Origin: Candidatus Cryptobacteroides faecihippi
Lineage (GTDB): Bacteria; Bacteroidota; Bacteroidia; Bacteroidales; UBA932
Assembly: GCA_018066065.1 (NCBI GenBank)
Contig: JAGHSC010000202.1
Span: forward strand, 1-7,399
DNA length: 7,399 nt
Direction: 5' to 3'
Within the stretch, counting starts at the first letter, position 1, and every line of letters begins with the position of its first letter. A program made the position numbers and the translations under genes. Below, one piece after another: positions 6,333 to 7,399 of this stretch. A model generated the notes under the pieces. That model was not told the origin of the DNA and made no database searches. It saw only the letters and a list, made by a program, of their open reading frames with translations.

Positions 6333-7399
6333 ATGGACAGAATCTTAGACAGAATAAACAATCCAGAGGACGTCAGGAAGCTGGATGAATCCGAACTCGG
6401 GCAGCTCTGCTCCGAGCTCAGGGAGTACATCGTGCAGTGCTGCTCCACGAATCCAGGCCACCTGGCATCCAGCCTCGGTGCCGTGGATCTCATCGCAGGG
6501 ATTCACTACGTCTACGACACTCCGCACGACAGGGTAATCTTCGACGTGGGGCACCAGGCCTATGCCCACAAGATACTGACTGGAAGGAAGGACATGTTCA
6601 CCCGCAACAGGATGAAGGGTGGGATCAGCGGCTTCCCCAACATGGACGAGAGCAGCATGGACGCATTCGGCGTCGGCCACGCATCGACTTCCATCTCCGC
6701 CGCACTTGGATATTCAGAGGCAGCGAGGATCAGCGGCTCCGGGGAGAAGGTGGTGGCTGTCATCGGCGATGGTGCCATGACGGGCGGCCTTGCCCTCGAA
6801 GGCCTGAACAACGCAGGCAACAGTGAGTCCGACATCCTCATCATACTGAATGACAACGAGATGGCCATCGACGGCAACACAGGCGGCCTGCATTCATATC
6901 TCCTGAAGATTACCACAAACCCTGCCTACAACAGAATCAAGAACAGGCTTTGGGACAGGCTCGGAGCGGGCAAGGCAAGGGAGGCCATACAGTCTCTGGT
7001 CCGCAAGGCCAAGATGGGGCTGGTCACCACTTCGGGAGGCGACTTCTTCGAGGCCTTCGGGCTTCGCTACTTCGGCCCGATCAACGGCAACGACGTCAGT
7101 CAGGTCGTCTCGACCCTCAGGAGGCTTAAGGACATCAAGGGGCCCAAGCTGCTGCATGTCTTCACCCTGAAGGGCAAGGGATATGCGCCCGCGGAGGAGG
7201 ACCCTACCACTTGGCACGCTCCGGGAAGGTTCGATGCCGCCACAGGCGAAAGGATTGTCAAGGAATATCCATCCAGCCGCTACCAGGATGTCTTCGGGGA
7301 AGTTCTCTGCGAACTGGCTGAGAAGGATCCCAAGGTCATCGGCATCACTCCGGCCATGGCCACCGGAAGCGGGATGACAAGGTTCGCCGAGCGGTTCCC
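6333..7399 (+). CDS. dxs: 1-deoxy-D-xylulose-5-phosphate synthase, 3' end cut by window edge
   Basis: Dxs joins pyruvate and glyceraldehyde 3-phosphate using thiamine diphosphate, the first step of the methylerythritol phosphate route to isoprenoids, and its product also feeds thiamine and pyridoxal synthesis in many bacteria. I read 355 full codons from the ATG at 6333 with no stop; the family is about 620-640 residues, so a little over half is present: the thiamine-diphosphate domain and the start of the central domain. Visible motifs are NPGHLASSLG (40-49, with active-site His43), DVGHQAYAHKILTGR (71-85), VGHASTSIS (114-122), the cofactor motif GDGAMTGGLALEGLNNAG (145-162) with LNDNEMAID (172-180), and KGKGYAPAEEDP (280-291). 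The catalytic AIAEQHA region lies beyond the edge. Residues 249-254 read PINGND where E. coli has PVDGHD, an Asn at the usual His. The frame is intact and codon use resembles the neighbours. It is transcribed divergently from the transporter gene. Confidence 0.97.
   Translation, partial: MDRILDRINNPEDVRKLDESELGQLCSELREYIVQCCSTNPGHLASSLGAVDLIAGIHYVYDTPHDRVIFDVGHQAYAHKILTGRKDMFTRNRMKGGISGFPNMDESSMDAFGVGHASTSISAALGYSEAARISGSGEKVVAVIGDGAMTGGLALEGLNNAGNSESDILIILNDNEMAIDGNTGGLHSYLLKITTNPAYNRIKNRLWDRLGAGKAREAIQSLVRKAKMGLVTTSGGDFFEAFGLRYFGPINGNDVSQVVSTLRRLKDIKGPKLLHVFTLKGKGYAPAEEDPTTWHAPGRFDAATGERIVKEYPSSRYQDVFGEVLCELAEKDPKVIGITPAMATGSGMTRFAERF

Overview
This window carries a compact lysine/diaminopimelate biosynthesis operon read on the minus strand, an MFS transporter gene upstream of it on the same strand, and a divergent dxs gene running off the right edge. 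The organism is most likely a relatively GC-rich member of the Bacteroidales. The protein sequences (DapA with GTTAET, DapD with an IGGNCGIYEGTIV stretch, DapB, Dxs) look like that order. The promoter candidates have the Bacteroidetes form (TTTG, about 20 bp, TAnnTTTG), and no gene start has a clear Shine-Dalgarno sequence. This is inference from sequence; there is no 16S or other marker here.

Layout from right to left on the minus strand: the MFS transporter (4874-6241), a 67-bp gap with a striking imperfect palindrome and a promoter candidate, then an M20 deacylase that is probably DapE (3740-4801), aspartate kinase LysC (2348-3700), DapB (1671-2348), DapA (756-1634) and DapD (1-759, lacking only its last few codons). 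The lysC/dapB and dapA/dapD junctions overlap by 1 and 4 bases, so these genes are almost certainly co-transcribed and translationally coupled. LysC starts the aspartate family pathway, DapA and DapB make tetrahydrodipicolinate, DapD succinylates it and DapE later removes the succinyl group. Aspartate-semialdehyde dehydrogenase, the aminotransferase step, DapF and LysA are not in the window.

Between the transporter and dxs lies a 91-bp divergent intergenic region. Two Bacteroidetes-type promoters can be drawn there whose elements interleave, and the dxs promoter would give an almost leaderless mRNA. Dxs (first ~355 residues) begins the methylerythritol phosphate isoprenoid pathway and has an unusual PINGND in place of the usual PxDGH(D/N).

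The window is mostly ordinary core metabolism. I see no mobile element, CRISPR array, RNA gene or defence system. The points most worth a second look are the palindrome at the operon head, the interleaved divergent promoters, and substitutions at usually conserved positions in LysC and Dxs. There is no gene-free stretch over 300 bases.
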